Shown here piece after piece: positions 14,581 to 23,870 of a stretch of DNA of 64,000 nt. Source of the DNA: Actinomadura craniellae (lineage in GTDB: Bacteria > Actinomycetota > Actinomycetes > Streptosporangiales > Streptosporangiaceae); contig NZ_QLYX01000010.1 of assembly GCF_003289645.1 (NCBI RefSeq), forward strand, positions 62,001 through 126,000. Reading direction: 5' to 3'. Each line of letters starts with the position of its first letter. Position 1 is the stretch's first letter. Made by a program: the position numbers and the translations under genes. The notes beneath the pieces were generated by a model. The model did not search any database, was not told the DNA's origin, and saw nothing but the letters and a program-made list of their open reading frames with translations.

Positions 14581-15999
14581 TCACGGGGTCCGGCGGAACA
14601 GGGCCAGGAACATCGCGTCCGTGCCGTGCCGGTGCGGCCAGAACTGGGCGTAGGGGGTGCCCGCCACCGCGACGGGGGGCAGCTCGCCCGCCGTGACCGC
14701 GGCCAGTGCGGCGGGGGCGTCCAGCGCGGTGATGTCGGAACGGTCGCGCAGCGCGTCGTCGGCCACCACCCGGGTCTCGGCCAGGTGCGGCGAGCACGTC
14801 ACGTACGCCACGACCCCGCCAGGCCGGGCCGCGTCCAGCGCGGTGGCCAGCAGCCGCCGTTGCAGCGGCCCCAGCTCCGCCAGGCTCTGCGGGCCGCGCC
14901 GCCAGCGCGCCTCCGGCCGGCGGCGCAGCGCGCCCAGGCCGGTGCAGGGGGCGTCCACCAGCACCCGGTCGAAGGCGCCGGGCCGCCAGGCCGGGGCGGT
15001 GCCGTCGGCGACGACCACCCCCGCCCGGGCGTCCACCGCGCGGCGGACCAGCTCGGCCCGGTGCGGCTGCACGTCGCAGCCGAGCAGCCGGGCGTCCCGG
15101 CCCGCGGCCAGCGCCGACAGCAGCCCGGCCTTGCCGCCGGGCCCGGCGCACAGGTCGAGCCAGCGCGTGTCGGCGCCCTCCACCGGCGCCCCGGCCAGCG
15201 CCAGCGCGACGAGCTGGCTGGCCTCGTCCTGGACGGCCGCGCGCCCCTCCCGGACGGCCGGCACCGCCGCGGGGTCGCCCTCGGCCAGCAGCGCCGCGTA
15301 CGGCGAGTAGGGGGCGGGCTCGGCCCCGGCGGCGACCAGTTCGGCCAGTTCGGCCCGGCCGGGACGGGCCACCAGCGTCACCCGGGGGCGGGCGTTGTCG
15401 GCGGCGAGCAGGTCCTCGACCTCGGCCGGGCCGACAGCGTCGCGCAGCGCGGAGACGATCCAGCGCGGGTGGCTGTAGGACACCGACAGCCGGCCGAGCT
15501 CGTCGGCGGGCGCGGCGATCTCCAGCCAGGCGGGCAGGTCGCGGGTGGCCACCTTGCGCAGCACCGCGTTGGCGAACTTGGCCTGGCCCGGCCCGACGAC
15601 CGCGCGGGCCAGTTCCACGGTGGTGGCGACGGCCGCGTGCGCCGGGATGCGGGTGGCCAGCAGCTGGTGGCAGCCCAGCCGCAGCACGTCCAGCAGCGGC
15701 GGGTCGATCCGGCGCAGCTCGCGGTCGCTGCACAGCGCCAGGATCGCGTCGTAGGTGCCCTGGCCGCGCAGCGTGCCGTAGGTCAGCTCGGTGGCCAGCG
15801 CGGCGTCCCGGCCGGTGATCCCCCGGTCGTGCAGCCGGGCGGGCAGCAGCAGGTTGGCGTAGGCGTCGCGGGTCTCCACCGCGCGGATCACGTCGAAGGC
15901 GGTGCGCCGGACCAGGTCCTCGGGGCGGCCGGTGCGGCGGGGCGCGCCGGGCCGGCGGTTGCGGTCGCGGCGGTCACGGGCGTTGCGGGCGGGCGACAT
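14581..15999 (-). CDS. rsmB: 16S rRNA m5C967 methyltransferase
   Basis: A 472-residue enzyme of the RsmB (Sun/Fmu) family that methylates C967 of 16S rRNA with SAM. The N-terminal ~150 residues form a NusB-like RNA-binding domain. The C-terminal Rossmann methyltransferase has LDLCAGPGGKAG (SAM loop), VDAPCTGLG and YVTCSPH, giving the two Cys of the m5C mechanism. The ATG at 15999 follows AGAAGG. It lies 31 bp after fmt in the conserved order def-fmt-rsmB. Confidence 0.95.
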   Translation of the reverse strand: MSPARNARDRRDRNRRPGAPRRTGRPEDLVRRTAFDVIRAVETRDAYANLLLPARLHDRGITGRDAALATELTYGTLRGQGTYDAILALCSDRELRRIDPPLLDVLRLGCHQLLATRIPAHAAVATTVELARAVVGPGQAKFANAVLRKVATRDLPAWLEIAAPADELGRLSVSYSHPRWIVSALRDAVGPAEVEDLLAADNARPRVTLVARPGRAELAELVAAGAEPAPYSPYAALLAEGDPAAVPAVREGRAAVQDEASQLVALALAGAPVEGADTRWLDLCAGPGGKAGLLSALAAGRDARLLGCDVQPHRAELVRRAVDARAGVVVADGTAPAWRPGAFDRVLVDAPCTGLGALRRRPEARWRRGPQSLAELGPLQRRLLATALDAARPGGVVAYVTCSPHLAETRVVADDALRDRSDITALDAPAALAAVTAGELPPVAVAGTPYAQFWPHRHGTDAMFLALFRRTP

Positions 16000-16030
16000 C
16001 AGAGCGAAACCTTCTGGAGAGGGAGGGGCA

Positions 16031-16957
16031 TCAGTGCACGGCGTCCTTGCCGATGAGGTTGACGCCACGGATCCAGTCGGCGGCGGGCATCCGCCGCTTG
16101 CCCTGCGGCTGCACCTCGCCGAGCGCCACCGGGTGGGTGGCGGTGCCGACCAGCACCTCGTGCTTGGCGGCGCGCAGCTCGCCGGGCGAGAGGGCGGGGC
16201 CGCCGGCGGCGAGCCGGACGGGGCCGAGCTTGACCCGGTCGTCGCGGAACATCGTCCACGCCCCGGGCGCCGGGGTGCAGGCGCGGACCAGCCGGTCGAC
16301 GTGCATCGCCGGGGTCCGCCAGTCGACCCGGGCGTCCTCGGGGGTGAGTTTGGCGGCGTGCGAGACGCCCTCGGCCGGCTGCGGCCGGGCCGCCAGCAGC
16401 CCGGACTCGATGCCGTCCATGGTGTCGACCAGCAGCCGGGAACCGGCGCGGGCCAGCCGGCCGAGCAGGTCGCCGCTGGTGTCGGCCGGCCGGATCGGCT
16501 CGGTGAGCACCCCGTACACCGGCCCGGTGTCCAGCCCCTCCTCGATCAGGAAGGTGGCGGCGCCGGTGACGTCGTCGCCGTGCAGGATCGCGCGCTGCAC
16601 GGGCGCCGCGCCGCGCCAGGCGGGCAGCAGCGAGAAGTGCAGGTTGACCCAGCCGTGCACCGGGATGTCCAAAGCGATCTTGGGCAGCAGCGCCCCGTAG
16701 GCCACCACCGGGCAGCAGTCGGGGGCGATCTCGCGCAGCCGGTCGAGGAAGTCGGGGTCCTTGGCCTTGGCCGGTTTGAGCACCTCGATCCCGGCCGCGA
16801 CGGCCACCTCGGCCACCGGGCCGGCGGCGATCTTACGGCCCCGCCCGGTGGGGGCGTCGGGACGGGTGACCACGGCGACGACCTCGTGCCGGGACGCCAG
16901 CAGCGCCTCCAGCGAGGGAACCGCCGTCTCGGGGGTGCCGGCGAAGACCAGGCGCAC
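16031..16957 (-). CDS. fmt: Methionyl-tRNA formyltransferase
   Basis: A 308-residue enzyme that formylates initiator Met-tRNA with 10-formyl-THF. Marks are [15 protein letters not shown] at the N-terminus, [17 protein letters not shown] (catalytic Asn and His) and GLDTGPVYG (catalytic Asp). The C-terminal OB-fold domain covers about residues 205-308. It begins two bases after the def stop, so the two are one operon; deformylase later removes the formyl group that this enzyme adds. Confidence 0.97.
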   Translation of the reverse strand: MRLVFAGTPETAVPSLEALLASRHEVVAVVTRPDAPTGRGRKIAAGPVAEVAVAAGIEVLKPAKAKDPDFLDRLREIAPDCCPVVAYGALLPKIALDIPVHGWVNLHFSLLPAWRGAAPVQRAILHGDDVTGAATFLIEEGLDTGPVYGVLTEPIRPADTSGDLLGRLARAGSRLLVDTMDGIESGLLAARPQPAEGVSHAAKLTPEDARVDWRTPAMHVDRLVRACTPAPGAWTMFRDDRVKLGPVRLAAGGPALSPGELRAAKHEVLVGTATHPVALGEVQPQGKRRMPAADWIRGVNLIGKDAVH

Positions 16958-16959
16958 GC

Positions 16960-17505
16960 TCAGATGGCCTTTCCGTAGGTGCGGTGCGGCGACTCGCGGA
17001 CCACTGGGGCGGGGTCACCGAACCACTCGGCCTCGCGGATCGCCTTCATCGCGGCCTTGCGCTGCTCGGGATCCATCCGGTCGATGAAGATGACGCCGTC
17101 GAGGTGGTCGGTCTCGTGCTGCACGCAGCGGGCGAGCAGGTGCGTCCCCTCCAGGACGATCGGCTCGCCGTGCATGTTGAAGCCCTTGGCGACCGCGCGC
17201 ACCGACCGGGGGGTCGGGAACGCCAGGCCGGGCAGCGACAGGCACCCCTCGTCGTCGGTCTCGGTCTCCTCGGAGAGGTCGAGCGTGGGGTTCACCAGAT
17301 GCCCCAGCCGGTCCTCGATGTAGTAGGTGAAGACCCGGAGCCCGACGCCGAGCTGCGGGGCGGCGAGCCCGGCCCCGGGGGCGTCGATCATCGTGTCGGT
17401 GAGGTCTTTGACGAGCTGGCGCAGCTCCTTGTCGAAGTCCCGCACCGGCTCGGCCGGGGTGCGCAGCACCGGGTCGCCGAAGAGGCGGATGGGCTTGACG
17501 GCCAA
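16960..17505 (-). CDS. def: Peptide deformylase
   Basis: A 181-residue iron/zinc hydrolase that removes N-formyl from nascent proteins. All three motifs are intact: [15 protein letters not shown] (metal Cys) and QHETDHLDG (HExxH metal site). The start is a TTG at 17505 with CGGAG six bases upstream. The C-terminal extension of about 20 residues after the last helix is usual in actinobacteria. It heads the def-fmt-rsmB translation-maturation operon and starts 12 bp beyond the stop of the LuxR gene, so read-through from the polyketide transcript is possible. Confidence 0.97.
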   Translation of the reverse strand: MAVKPIRLFGDPVLRTPAEPVRDFDKELRQLVKDLTDTMIDAPGAGLAAPQLGVGLRVFTYYIEDRLGHLVNPTLDLSEETETDDEGCLSLPGLAFPTPRSVRAVAKGFNMHGEPIVLEGTHLLARCVQHETDHLDGVIFIDRMDPEQRKAAMKAIREAEWFGDPAPVVRESPHRTYGKAI

Positions 17506-17517
17506 CAGTGGCTCCGA

Positions 17518-18294
17518 TCATGGCTCTGACGGGTGATTCTGACAGTCTACGGAGACCACGAGGGGCAAATCCCGGCCCCGGCGCGGCGCGCCCGGCACCG
17601 CCCGGGCCGGGCGCGGGACGGGCGGGCGGCGGCAGGCGAGCACGGCGAGCTGGGTGCGGTCGCGCCGGCCGAGCACCCGCAGCAGGGTCGAGACGTGGGT
17701 CTTGACGGTGGGCACACCCAGCCCGAGCCGGCCGGCGATCTCGGCGTTGGTCAGCCCCTCGCCCACCAGGGCCAGCACCTCGCGCTGCCGTGCGGTGAGG
17801 CCGGGCCCCTCGGCCACGGCGGGGCCCGCCTCCTGGGCGAGGAACCGTTCGGTGAGCAGCCGGGCGACGGGCGGGGCGAGGAACACCCCGCCCGCCTGCA
17901 CGGCGCGGACCGCGTCGACCACCTGGGTCACCGGCGCGGCCTTCAGCAGCAGGCCGCGCGCCCCGGCGCGCAGCACGCCGACCGCGGTGTCGGCGTCGTA
18001 CGCCGACCGCACCGCGACGATCCCGGCCGGGTGACCGGCCGCCTCGTGCAGCTCCGCCAGCCCCGGGACGAGTTCTTCCAGATCGAGCAGGACGACCGCG
18101 GGCGGCGGCTCGGCGCGCAGCGCCCGGCGCAGGCCGTCGCCGCCGGGCCGCCCCACGACCCGCACCCCCGGGGTCCCCGCCATGACGGCGGCCAGTCCGG
18201 CGGTGAAGACGTCCGGGCCGCCGCAGACCGCCACCCGCAGCACCGCGCCGGGCGGGGGGTCCCCGTCCGCGCACCGGCAGGACGTCCCGCTCAT
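17518..18294 (-). CDS. NarL/LuxR-type regulator with an atypical receiver
   Basis: A 258-residue regulator. Residues 18-130 form a receiver-like domain with VVLLDLEE (phosphoacceptor-type Asp) and a switch Lys in LLLKAAP. The acidic pair normally near the N-terminus is replaced by CGGPD, so ordinary phosphorylation is doubtful. Residues 165-225 are a LuxR DNA-binding domain (LTARQREVLALVGEGLTNAE, then VPTVKTHVSTLL). It begins four bases after the monooxygenase stop and is the last gene of the polyketide transcript, so it probably regulates that cluster. No sensor kinase is nearby. Confidence 0.85.
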   Translation of the reverse strand: MSGTSCRCADGDPPPGAVLRVAVCGGPDVFTAGLAAVMAGTPGVRVVGRPGGDGLRRALRAEPPPAVVLLDLEELVPGLAELHEAAGHPAGIVAVRSAYDADTAVGVLRAGARGLLLKAAPVTQVVDAVRAVQAGGVFLAPPVARLLTERFLAQEAGPAVAEGPGLTARQREVLALVGEGLTNAEIAGRLGLGVPTVKTHVSTLLRVLGRRDRTQLAVLACRRPPVPRPARAVPGAPRRGRDLPLVVSVDCQNHPSEP

Positions 18295-18298
18295 CCGG

Positions 18299-18613
18299 TC
18301 AGACCGCGCCGGTCTGGGCGACGACGGAGAACCGCAGCGAGCGCGCCTCCGTCATGCACTCCCGCAGCGGGCGGACCAGCTCCCGGTGCTCGGGGCTGGC
18401 CTCCCACCGGCGGAAGTCCTCCAGCCGCGCCCACTCGCTGGTGATCAGCCACTGCTCCGGGTCGTCGTCGGACCGGCAGACCTGGTCGACCAGGTGGCCC
18501 GGCACGCCGTCCGCGACGAGGTGCCGCACCTTCTGGTAGGCCGCCAGGAAGTCCGCCTGCCGCTCGGCGGGGACCCGGACGAGGAAGACCACCCTCCCCC
18601 GGCCGGCGCTCAC
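18299..18613 (-). CDS. Antibiotic biosynthesis monooxygenase (ABM) domain protein
   Basis: A 104-residue ferredoxin-like alpha/beta-barrel protein: VVFLVRVPAERQADFLAAY, then SDDDPEQWLITSEW and a final strand. Cofactor-free quinone-forming oxygenases such as ActVA-Orf6 and TcmH belong here, but so do proteins of other function. It overlaps the SchA/CurD-type gene by four bases (ATGA). In a cluster with no flavin oxygenase in view, it is the only candidate oxidising enzyme for the aromatic product. Confidence 0.8.
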   Translation of the reverse strand: MSAGRGRVVFLVRVPAERQADFLAAYQKVRHLVADGVPGHLVDQVCRSDDDPEQWLITSEWARLEDFRRWEASPEHRELVRPLRECMTEARSLRFSVVAQTGAV

Positions 18614-19299
18614 CGGCCGACCCTCCGGTCGGTCACGGTGGTCATCAGGCTCTCGGTGTAGAACTTCCGCCGGCCCTCGGCGGTCGCGAAATCGCCGGGG
18701 GCCTCGAAGATCTCGGCCATCTCCCGGGCGGCCCCGACCGGCACGGCGCGGGCGAGGTCCTCCACGAACCCGTCGATGTCACCGCCGATCTCGAAGACGC
18801 CGACGAGCACGTCGTCGCCCTGGCGGAACACCGAGGCCCCGTGCAGGGTGTCCACCCGGGCCAGGTCGCCGGGCCCGGCCAGGAACGCGGCGGCCCGGTC
18901 CATCCGGTCCGGCCTGACCGGGTAGCGCAGCGCGTGCCGGGTGCCCGTCCCCTCGGCCGAAGAGCTGCAGTGCATCAGCGGCTCGGTCCGCCGCCGGGCC
19001 ATGAACTCCCCGCGCTGCCGGGGGTCGGCGGGGTCGTAGGTGTCCACCAGGTGGGGCAGCAGCCCGCGCTCCACCTCCAGCACGACCGGGTCCTGGGCCA
19101 GGTGGGCGGCCAGCGTCGGCAGATCGCCCTCGATCTCGATCGCCCGGACGGCGAGGTCGTCCTTGAGGAAGACGGCGGTGCTCAGCAGCCGGGTGCCGTC
19201 GTCGGTCTCCAGCCGGGGCGTGCCGTAGCCGGCGAGCAGTTCCCGGACGGCTTCGTGCGAGCCGGGCCTGATCCGGAAGGCGAGTGCGTGACGTTCCAT
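18610..19299 (-). CDS. SchA/CurD-like protein (WhiE ORF I type)
   Basis: A ~229-residue protein with two similar halves, each starting with a HALxxR/YxVRP strand and carrying an EIEGD or EIGGD motif (residues ~45-55 and ~165-175). This two-fold ferredoxin-like form matches the SchA/CurD domain found only in spore-pigment polyketide clusters, where it is required but biochemically undefined. The ATG at 19299 has GAGGGG six bases upstream; an ATG at 19305 is an alternative. It sits 43 bp after KS-beta. Confidence 0.78.
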   Translation of the reverse strand: MERHALAFRIRPGSHEAVRELLAGYGTPRLETDDGTRLLSTAVFLKDDLAVRAIEIEGDLPTLAAHLAQDPVVLEVERGLLPHLVDTYDPADPRQRGEFMARRRTEPLMHCSSSAEGTGTRHALRYPVRPDRMDRAAAFLAGPGDLARVDTLHGASVFRQGDDVLVGVFEIGGDIDGFVEDLARAVPVGAAREMAEIFEAPGDFATAEGRRKFYTESLMTTVTDRRVGR

Positions 19300-19342
19300 C
19301 TTCATCCCCTCGGTCGGGTCGGGAGTGGATCGGGGCGGCCGG

Positions 19343-20578
19343 TCACGGGCCGTCCCCCGCGTGGCGCAGTACCAGCGCGCTGTTGAAACCGCCGTGTCCC
19401 CGGGCGCAGACCAGCACCGTCCCGACCCGTGCCGGGCGGGGCTCGCGGACCAGGTCCAGCCGGTACGCCGGGTCGGGGTCGTCGAGGTTGCCGATCGGGG
19501 GCAGCGTCCCGTGCCGCATCGCCAGCAGCGCGGTCGCGGCGCTCAGCGCCGATCCGCCGGCGCACAGCCGGCCGACGAGGCCCTGCGGGGCGGTGACCGG
19601 CACCCCGTACTCGCCGAAGACCCGGCGCAGGGCGCGCGCCTCGGCGGCGTCCAGGTCGGGTGAGCCCGCCCCGTCGGCCACCACCAGGTCGACCTCGCCG
19701 GGGGCGGCGCCCGCCGCGGCGAGGGCCCGTTCCATGGCCCGGGCGTACTGCCGCCCGTCCAGGGCGGGGTCCTCGAACCCGTGCGCGTCGTGGGTGGCCG
19801 CATGGCCCGCGATCTCCCCGTAGCCGCGGGCGCCGCGCCGGGCCGCCGCCGCGGCGTCCTCGACGAGGAGCACCGCGCCGCCCTCCCCGGGGACGTGGCC
19901 GCTCGCCCGCCGGTCGAACGGCTTGTAGCCGTCCCGCGGGTCGGTCGCGGCGGTCAGCCGCCGGCCGGTGATCTGGCAGGTCAGCGCGTAGGGGGAGATC
20001 GGTGCCTCGGTTCCGCCGGCGAGGACGGCCGGGGTGCCGCGCCGGATCACCCGGCATGCCCAGCCCAGGCTGTCGAGGCCGCCGGCCGCGTCGGAGACGA
20101 GCACCCCGGACGGGCCCTTGGTGCCGTGCCTGATCGAGATCTGTCCCGTGCTGGCGGCGTAGAACCAGGCGATGGACTGGTAGGCGCCGACCGCGCGCCG
20201 GCCCCGGGTCCACAGCGCCTGGATCTCGCGCTGGCCGAACTCGTTGCCGCCCGAGCCGCTGCCCAGGATGACCGAGGTGGCGTAGGGGTCCTGGTCGGCC
20301 GGGTCGTAGCCGGCGTCGGCCAGGGCCAGCCGGGCGGCGGCGAGCGCGGTCCAGGTCCACCGGTCCGTCTGCACCAGCAGCCGCTCGTCGACGTGCTCCT
20401 CGGGGCGGAACCCGGTGAGCTGGCCGGCCAGGGTCGTCGGGTAGCCGCCGGGGTCGAACGCCTCGATGCGCCGCACCCGGAGCTCGCCGGCGAGGGTGGC
20501 GGCCCAGTGCTCCGCGGCGCCGATGCCGGTCGGCGCCACCACGCCCAGACCGGTGACGACGGGCCGCCGCCCGGTCAC
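19343..20578 (-). CDS. Type II PKS ketosynthase beta subunit (chain length factor)
   Basis: A 411-residue thiolase-fold protein pairing with KS-alpha. The position of the KS active Cys is [11 protein letters not shown]: Ala165 stands where KS-alpha has Cys and where most chain length factors have Gln. Other condensing-enzyme residues are also lost, as expected for the beta subunit. It sets chain length and helps prime the chain by malonyl decarboxylation. Its ATG overlaps the KS-alpha stop (ATGA), as is classical for this pair. The missing Gln is unusual. Confidence 0.95.
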   Translation of the reverse strand: MTGRRPVVTGLGVVAPTGIGAAEHWAATLAGELRVRRIEAFDPGGYPTTLAGQLTGFRPEEHVDERLLVQTDRWTWTALAAARLALADAGYDPADQDPYATSVILGSGSGGNEFGQREIQALWTRGRRAVGAYQSIAWFYAASTGQISIRHGTKGPSGVLVSDAAGGLDSLGWACRVIRRGTPAVLAGGTEAPISPYALTCQITGRRLTAATDPRDGYKPFDRRASGHVPGEGGAVLLVEDAAAAARRGARGYGEIAGHAATHDAHGFEDPALDGRQYARAMERALAAAGAAPGEVDLVVADGAGSPDLDAAEARALRRVFGEYGVPVTAPQGLVGRLCAGGSALSAATALLAMRHGTLPPIGNLDDPDPAYRLDLVREPRPARVGTVLVCARGHGGFNSALVLRHAGDGP

Positions 20579-21843
20579 CGGGCGCCGCCCGGGCGGGTGA
20601 GGACGATGGCCGACTGGAACCCGCCGAACCCGCTGCCCACCGAGAGCGCCACGTCGACCCGGTGGTCACGGGCGATCTTGGGCACGTAGTCGAGGTCGCA
20701 CTCGGGGTCGCGCTTCTCCCAGTTGGCGGTGGGCGGCACCACGTCGTGCTCGATGGCCAGCGCGCACGCCGCGACCTCGATCGAGCCGATGGCGCCGAGC
20801 GAGTGGCCGACCATCGACTTGATCGAGCTGACCGGCACCTCGTGGGCGTGGGCGCCGAGGCTGCGCTTGAAGGCGGCGGTCTCGTGCCGGTCGTTCTGCC
20901 GGGTGCCGGATCCGTGCGCGTTGACGTAGCTCACCGCGGCCGGGTCCAGCCGGGCCTGGGCGAGGGCGTCGTCGATGGCCCGGGCCATCTCGACGCCGTC
21001 CCGGCGCAGCCCGGTCATGTGGTGGGCGTTGCACCGGGTGGCGTACCCGGTGATCTCGGCGTAGGCGTGGGCGCCGCGGCGGCGCGCGTGCGCGTACTCC
21101 TCCAGCACGAGCACGGCGGCGCCCTCCCCCATGACGAAACCGTCCCGGGTCGCGTCGAACGGCCGGGACGCGTGCTCGGGGTCGTCGTTGCGGGCGCTGG
21201 TGGCCCGGATGGCGTCGAAGCAGGCGATCGAGATCGGGGAGATGGGGGCGTCGGCCGCGCCGCTGACGACGACGTCGGCCTCGCCGTCCTGGATGAGCTG
21301 GAAGGCGTGGCCGACCGCGTCGATCCCGGAGGTGCAGCCGGTCGACACCACGGTCGCCGGGCCGTGCGCCCGGTACCGGCAGGCGACCTCGGTGGCCAGG
21401 CTGCTGGGCACCAGCGCGTGGTAGAGGAACCCCGACGCGTAGCGGGGGTCCACCAGCCAGTGCCGGCCGTGGTCGCTGGCGACGACGTACTCGTCCTCCA
21501 GCCGGGTGGTGGCGCCGACGGCGCTGCCCAGGCACACCGCGAGCCGGTCGTGGTCCAGCCCCTCGGCCGGCCGGCCGAGGCCGCTGTCGGCCATCGCCTC
21601 GTCGGCCGCGACTAAGGCGAACTGGGTGAACCGGTCGTTGCGGTGGATCTCCTGCGGGGTGAGGCCCTCCAGCAGCGGGTCGAAGTCGCATTCGGCCGCG
21701 ATCTGGGACCGGAACTGCGCGGGGTCGAAGAAGGTGATCCGGCGGGTGGCGGAGCGGCCCTCGGTGAGCAGTTGCCAGAACTCCCGCCGGCCGGTGCCGC
21801 CCGGGGCGACCACCCCGACACCGGTCACCACCACCCGCCTCAT
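20575..21843 (-). CDS. Type II PKS ketosynthase alpha subunit
   Basis: A 422-residue condensing enzyme that builds the poly-beta-ketone chain on ACP from malonyl units. Active-site Cys170 lies in [12 protein letters not shown]. The catalytic His residues are in [13 protein letters not shown] and [11 protein letters not shown], and Lys in SSIKSM. Length and N-terminus ([13 protein letters not shown]) are typical. Its ATG overlaps the cupin stop. Similarity in character to WhiE ORF III suggests a spore-pigment-type product rather than a diffusible antibiotic. Confidence 0.97.
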   Translation of the reverse strand: MRRVVVTGVGVVAPGGTGRREFWQLLTEGRSATRRITFFDPAQFRSQIAAECDFDPLLEGLTPQEIHRNDRFTQFALVAADEAMADSGLGRPAEGLDHDRLAVCLGSAVGATTRLEDEYVVASDHGRHWLVDPRYASGFLYHALVPSSLATEVACRYRAHGPATVVSTGCTSGIDAVGHAFQLIQDGEADVVVSGAADAPISPISIACFDAIRATSARNDDPEHASRPFDATRDGFVMGEGAAVLVLEEYAHARRRGAHAYAEITGYATRCNAHHMTGLRRDGVEMARAIDDALAQARLDPAAVSYVNAHGSGTRQNDRHETAAFKRSLGAHAHEVPVSSIKSMVGHSLGAIGSIEVAACALAIEHDVVPPTANWEKRDPECDLDYVPKIARDHRVDVALSVGSGFGGFQSAIVLTRPGGAR

Positions 21844-22232
21844 CGCGCGGGCTCCGGTAGCGGCTCGGTGTCCACGTGCCCGAGTTCGGGGCGGGGTGCC
21901 AGCGGGCCGAGTTGGAAGACCACGAACGCGGTCTCGGCCGAGGTGTTCTCCAGGCGGTGCCGTACCCCGATCGGGATGAGCACGCCCGCGCGGGCGGCCA
22001 GTTCGCGGGGCTCTCCGTCCAGCCGGAGCGCCACCCGGCCGTTCACGCAGAAGAGGAACTCCTCCGAGTACGGGTGCCAGTGCTCGGTGACGACCTCGCC
22101 CGGCTCCAGGGTGAGCGTGCCGAAGAAGCCGGAGGTGGCGCCCACCGTGGCGGGCGACAGCAGGGTGCGGATGTCGCCGCCGCGCCGCCGGTTGGCCGGC
22201 ACGTCGTCCATCGAAACGGTCTTGATGATCAC
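21840..22232 (-). CDS. Cupin-domain protein (WhiE ORF II type)
   Basis: A 130-residue single-domain cupin. Motif 1 is [21 protein letters not shown] (two His and a Glu as metal ligands) and motif 2 is [11 protein letters not shown] (third His). Proteins of this sort (WhiE ORF II, CurC) are constant in spore-pigment clusters; their reaction is not settled, with roles in cyclisation or oxidation proposed. It overlaps the KS-alpha start by four bases. Confidence 0.9.
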   Translation of the reverse strand: MIIKTVSMDDVPANRRRGGDIRTLLSPATVGATSGFFGTLTLEPGEVVTEHWHPYSEEFLFCVNGRVALRLDGEPRELAARAGVLIPIGVRHRLENTSAETAFVVFQLGPLAPRPELGHVDTEPLPEPAR

Positions 22233-22326
22233 GGTTGCTCCTCGACGGTCGGATCGGGCGGCGGGCGCGGCCGCCCGCCGCCCGGTGCGGAACGGACGCG
22301 GCGGGCGGGCGGGCGGACGAGGGCGC

Positions 22327-23130
<804 letters not shown>

Positions 23131-23243
23131 CTACGACCGGATCCCGAAGGATCGTGCGATGCAACCCGATCGGGTGCCGACGCCCGCCTTGTACCCGGCA
23201 CTTCACCAAGACATGCTCCACGACCTGGACCTATGCCCGGAAA

Positions 23244-23279
23244 TTGACCGGCGGTTTCTCCCGTATTTTTTATGGCAAT
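23244..23279 (-). promoter_or_regulatory. Possible FliA/WhiG-type promoter ahead of the PKS genes
   Basis: On the minus strand, TAAA followed after 16 bases by GCCGGTCA (read from about 23272 to 23244) resembles the WhiG/FliA pattern TAAA-N15-GCCGATAA, with 6 of 8 matches in the second element. It lies about 200 bp upstream of the ACP gene. A sporulation sigma factor would suit a spore pigment. The match is weak and may be chance. Confidence 0.3.
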
Positions 23280-23293
23280 CTCTGGTAATTCGG

Positions 23294-23614
23294 TCAGGGT
23301 GCCCAGTGGTAGAAGCGGCGGGCCATCGCGTCCCGCGGCGAGCGCCACCGGTCGGGGTCGTAGGCGGAGACGTACTCCGACAGCCGGGCGCTGATCCGCC
23401 GGAAGTCGGGATGGCCCTGCACGGCGGCCACGCTCTCAGCGGGGTCCCCGGCGAACTCCACCAGGTGGATGTACAGGTCGTGGAGCGAGTAGAGCGACCG
23501 CTCCGCCACCCCGGCCTCGACCGGCAGCGGGCCCGCGTCGGACTCGGCGAAGATGCGCGCCACCTCGCGCTCGGCTCCGGGACGGATCTTCGCCACGATC
23601 AGTGTTCGATTCAC
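23294..23614 (-). CDS. TcmI-family polyketide cyclase (WhiE ORF VII type)
   Basis: A 106-residue ferredoxin-like protein: RTLIVAKIRPGAEREVARIF, SLYSLHDLYIHLVEF and FYHWAP at the end, all typical of TcmI-type cyclases that close later rings of aromatic polyketides. The GTG at 23614 with GGGAGGG upstream gives the usual length; an upstream ATG would add 11 residues. It is separated from the ACP gene by 245 bp and so may have its own promoter. Confidence 0.92.
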   Translation of the reverse strand: MNRTLIVAKIRPGAEREVARIFAESDAGPLPVEAGVAERSLYSLHDLYIHLVEFAGDPAESVAAVQGHPDFRRISARLSEYVSAYDPDRWRSPRDAMARRFYHWAP

Positions 23615-23870
23615 GGAACCCTCCCCCATCGGACCTTCACGGCCCATTCGGTGACGGACCGATTAATGGTATGAAAGGGACGGATCATCTGTCTTCGCCC
23701 TGGAGGTTGAACGACCCCAGGGCGCAATTCGGTGCGAGCAGTCGGTATTTTTCCGGCATTTCGCCACACGTATCCACCGGCCGGCGGACGATCCCGGCCG
23801 GCCGGCCATTCCCGCGGATGAAGATGCCCGGCTCCCGCCGGTCGCGCGAACGAACCGCGCGAACCCGCGG
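23615..23870. promoter_or_regulatory. AT-rich promoter region upstream of the cyclase gene
   Basis: This gap is AT-rich compared with its surroundings. On the minus strand it holds CATACCATTAAT near 23665-23675, whose TACCAT is a plausible -10 for the cyclase gene. The block GGTATTTTTCCGGCATT (23744-23760) resembles CGTATTTTTTATGGCAAT (23262-23279), which lies ahead of the ACP gene. A shared regulatory element is possible. Confidence 0.35.

Noticed and set aside
13237-16056. Open frame of 939 codons on the plus strand
   Set aside because: Antisense to the PAP2 gene and rsmB; Gly/Arg/Gln-rich with no recognisable domain.
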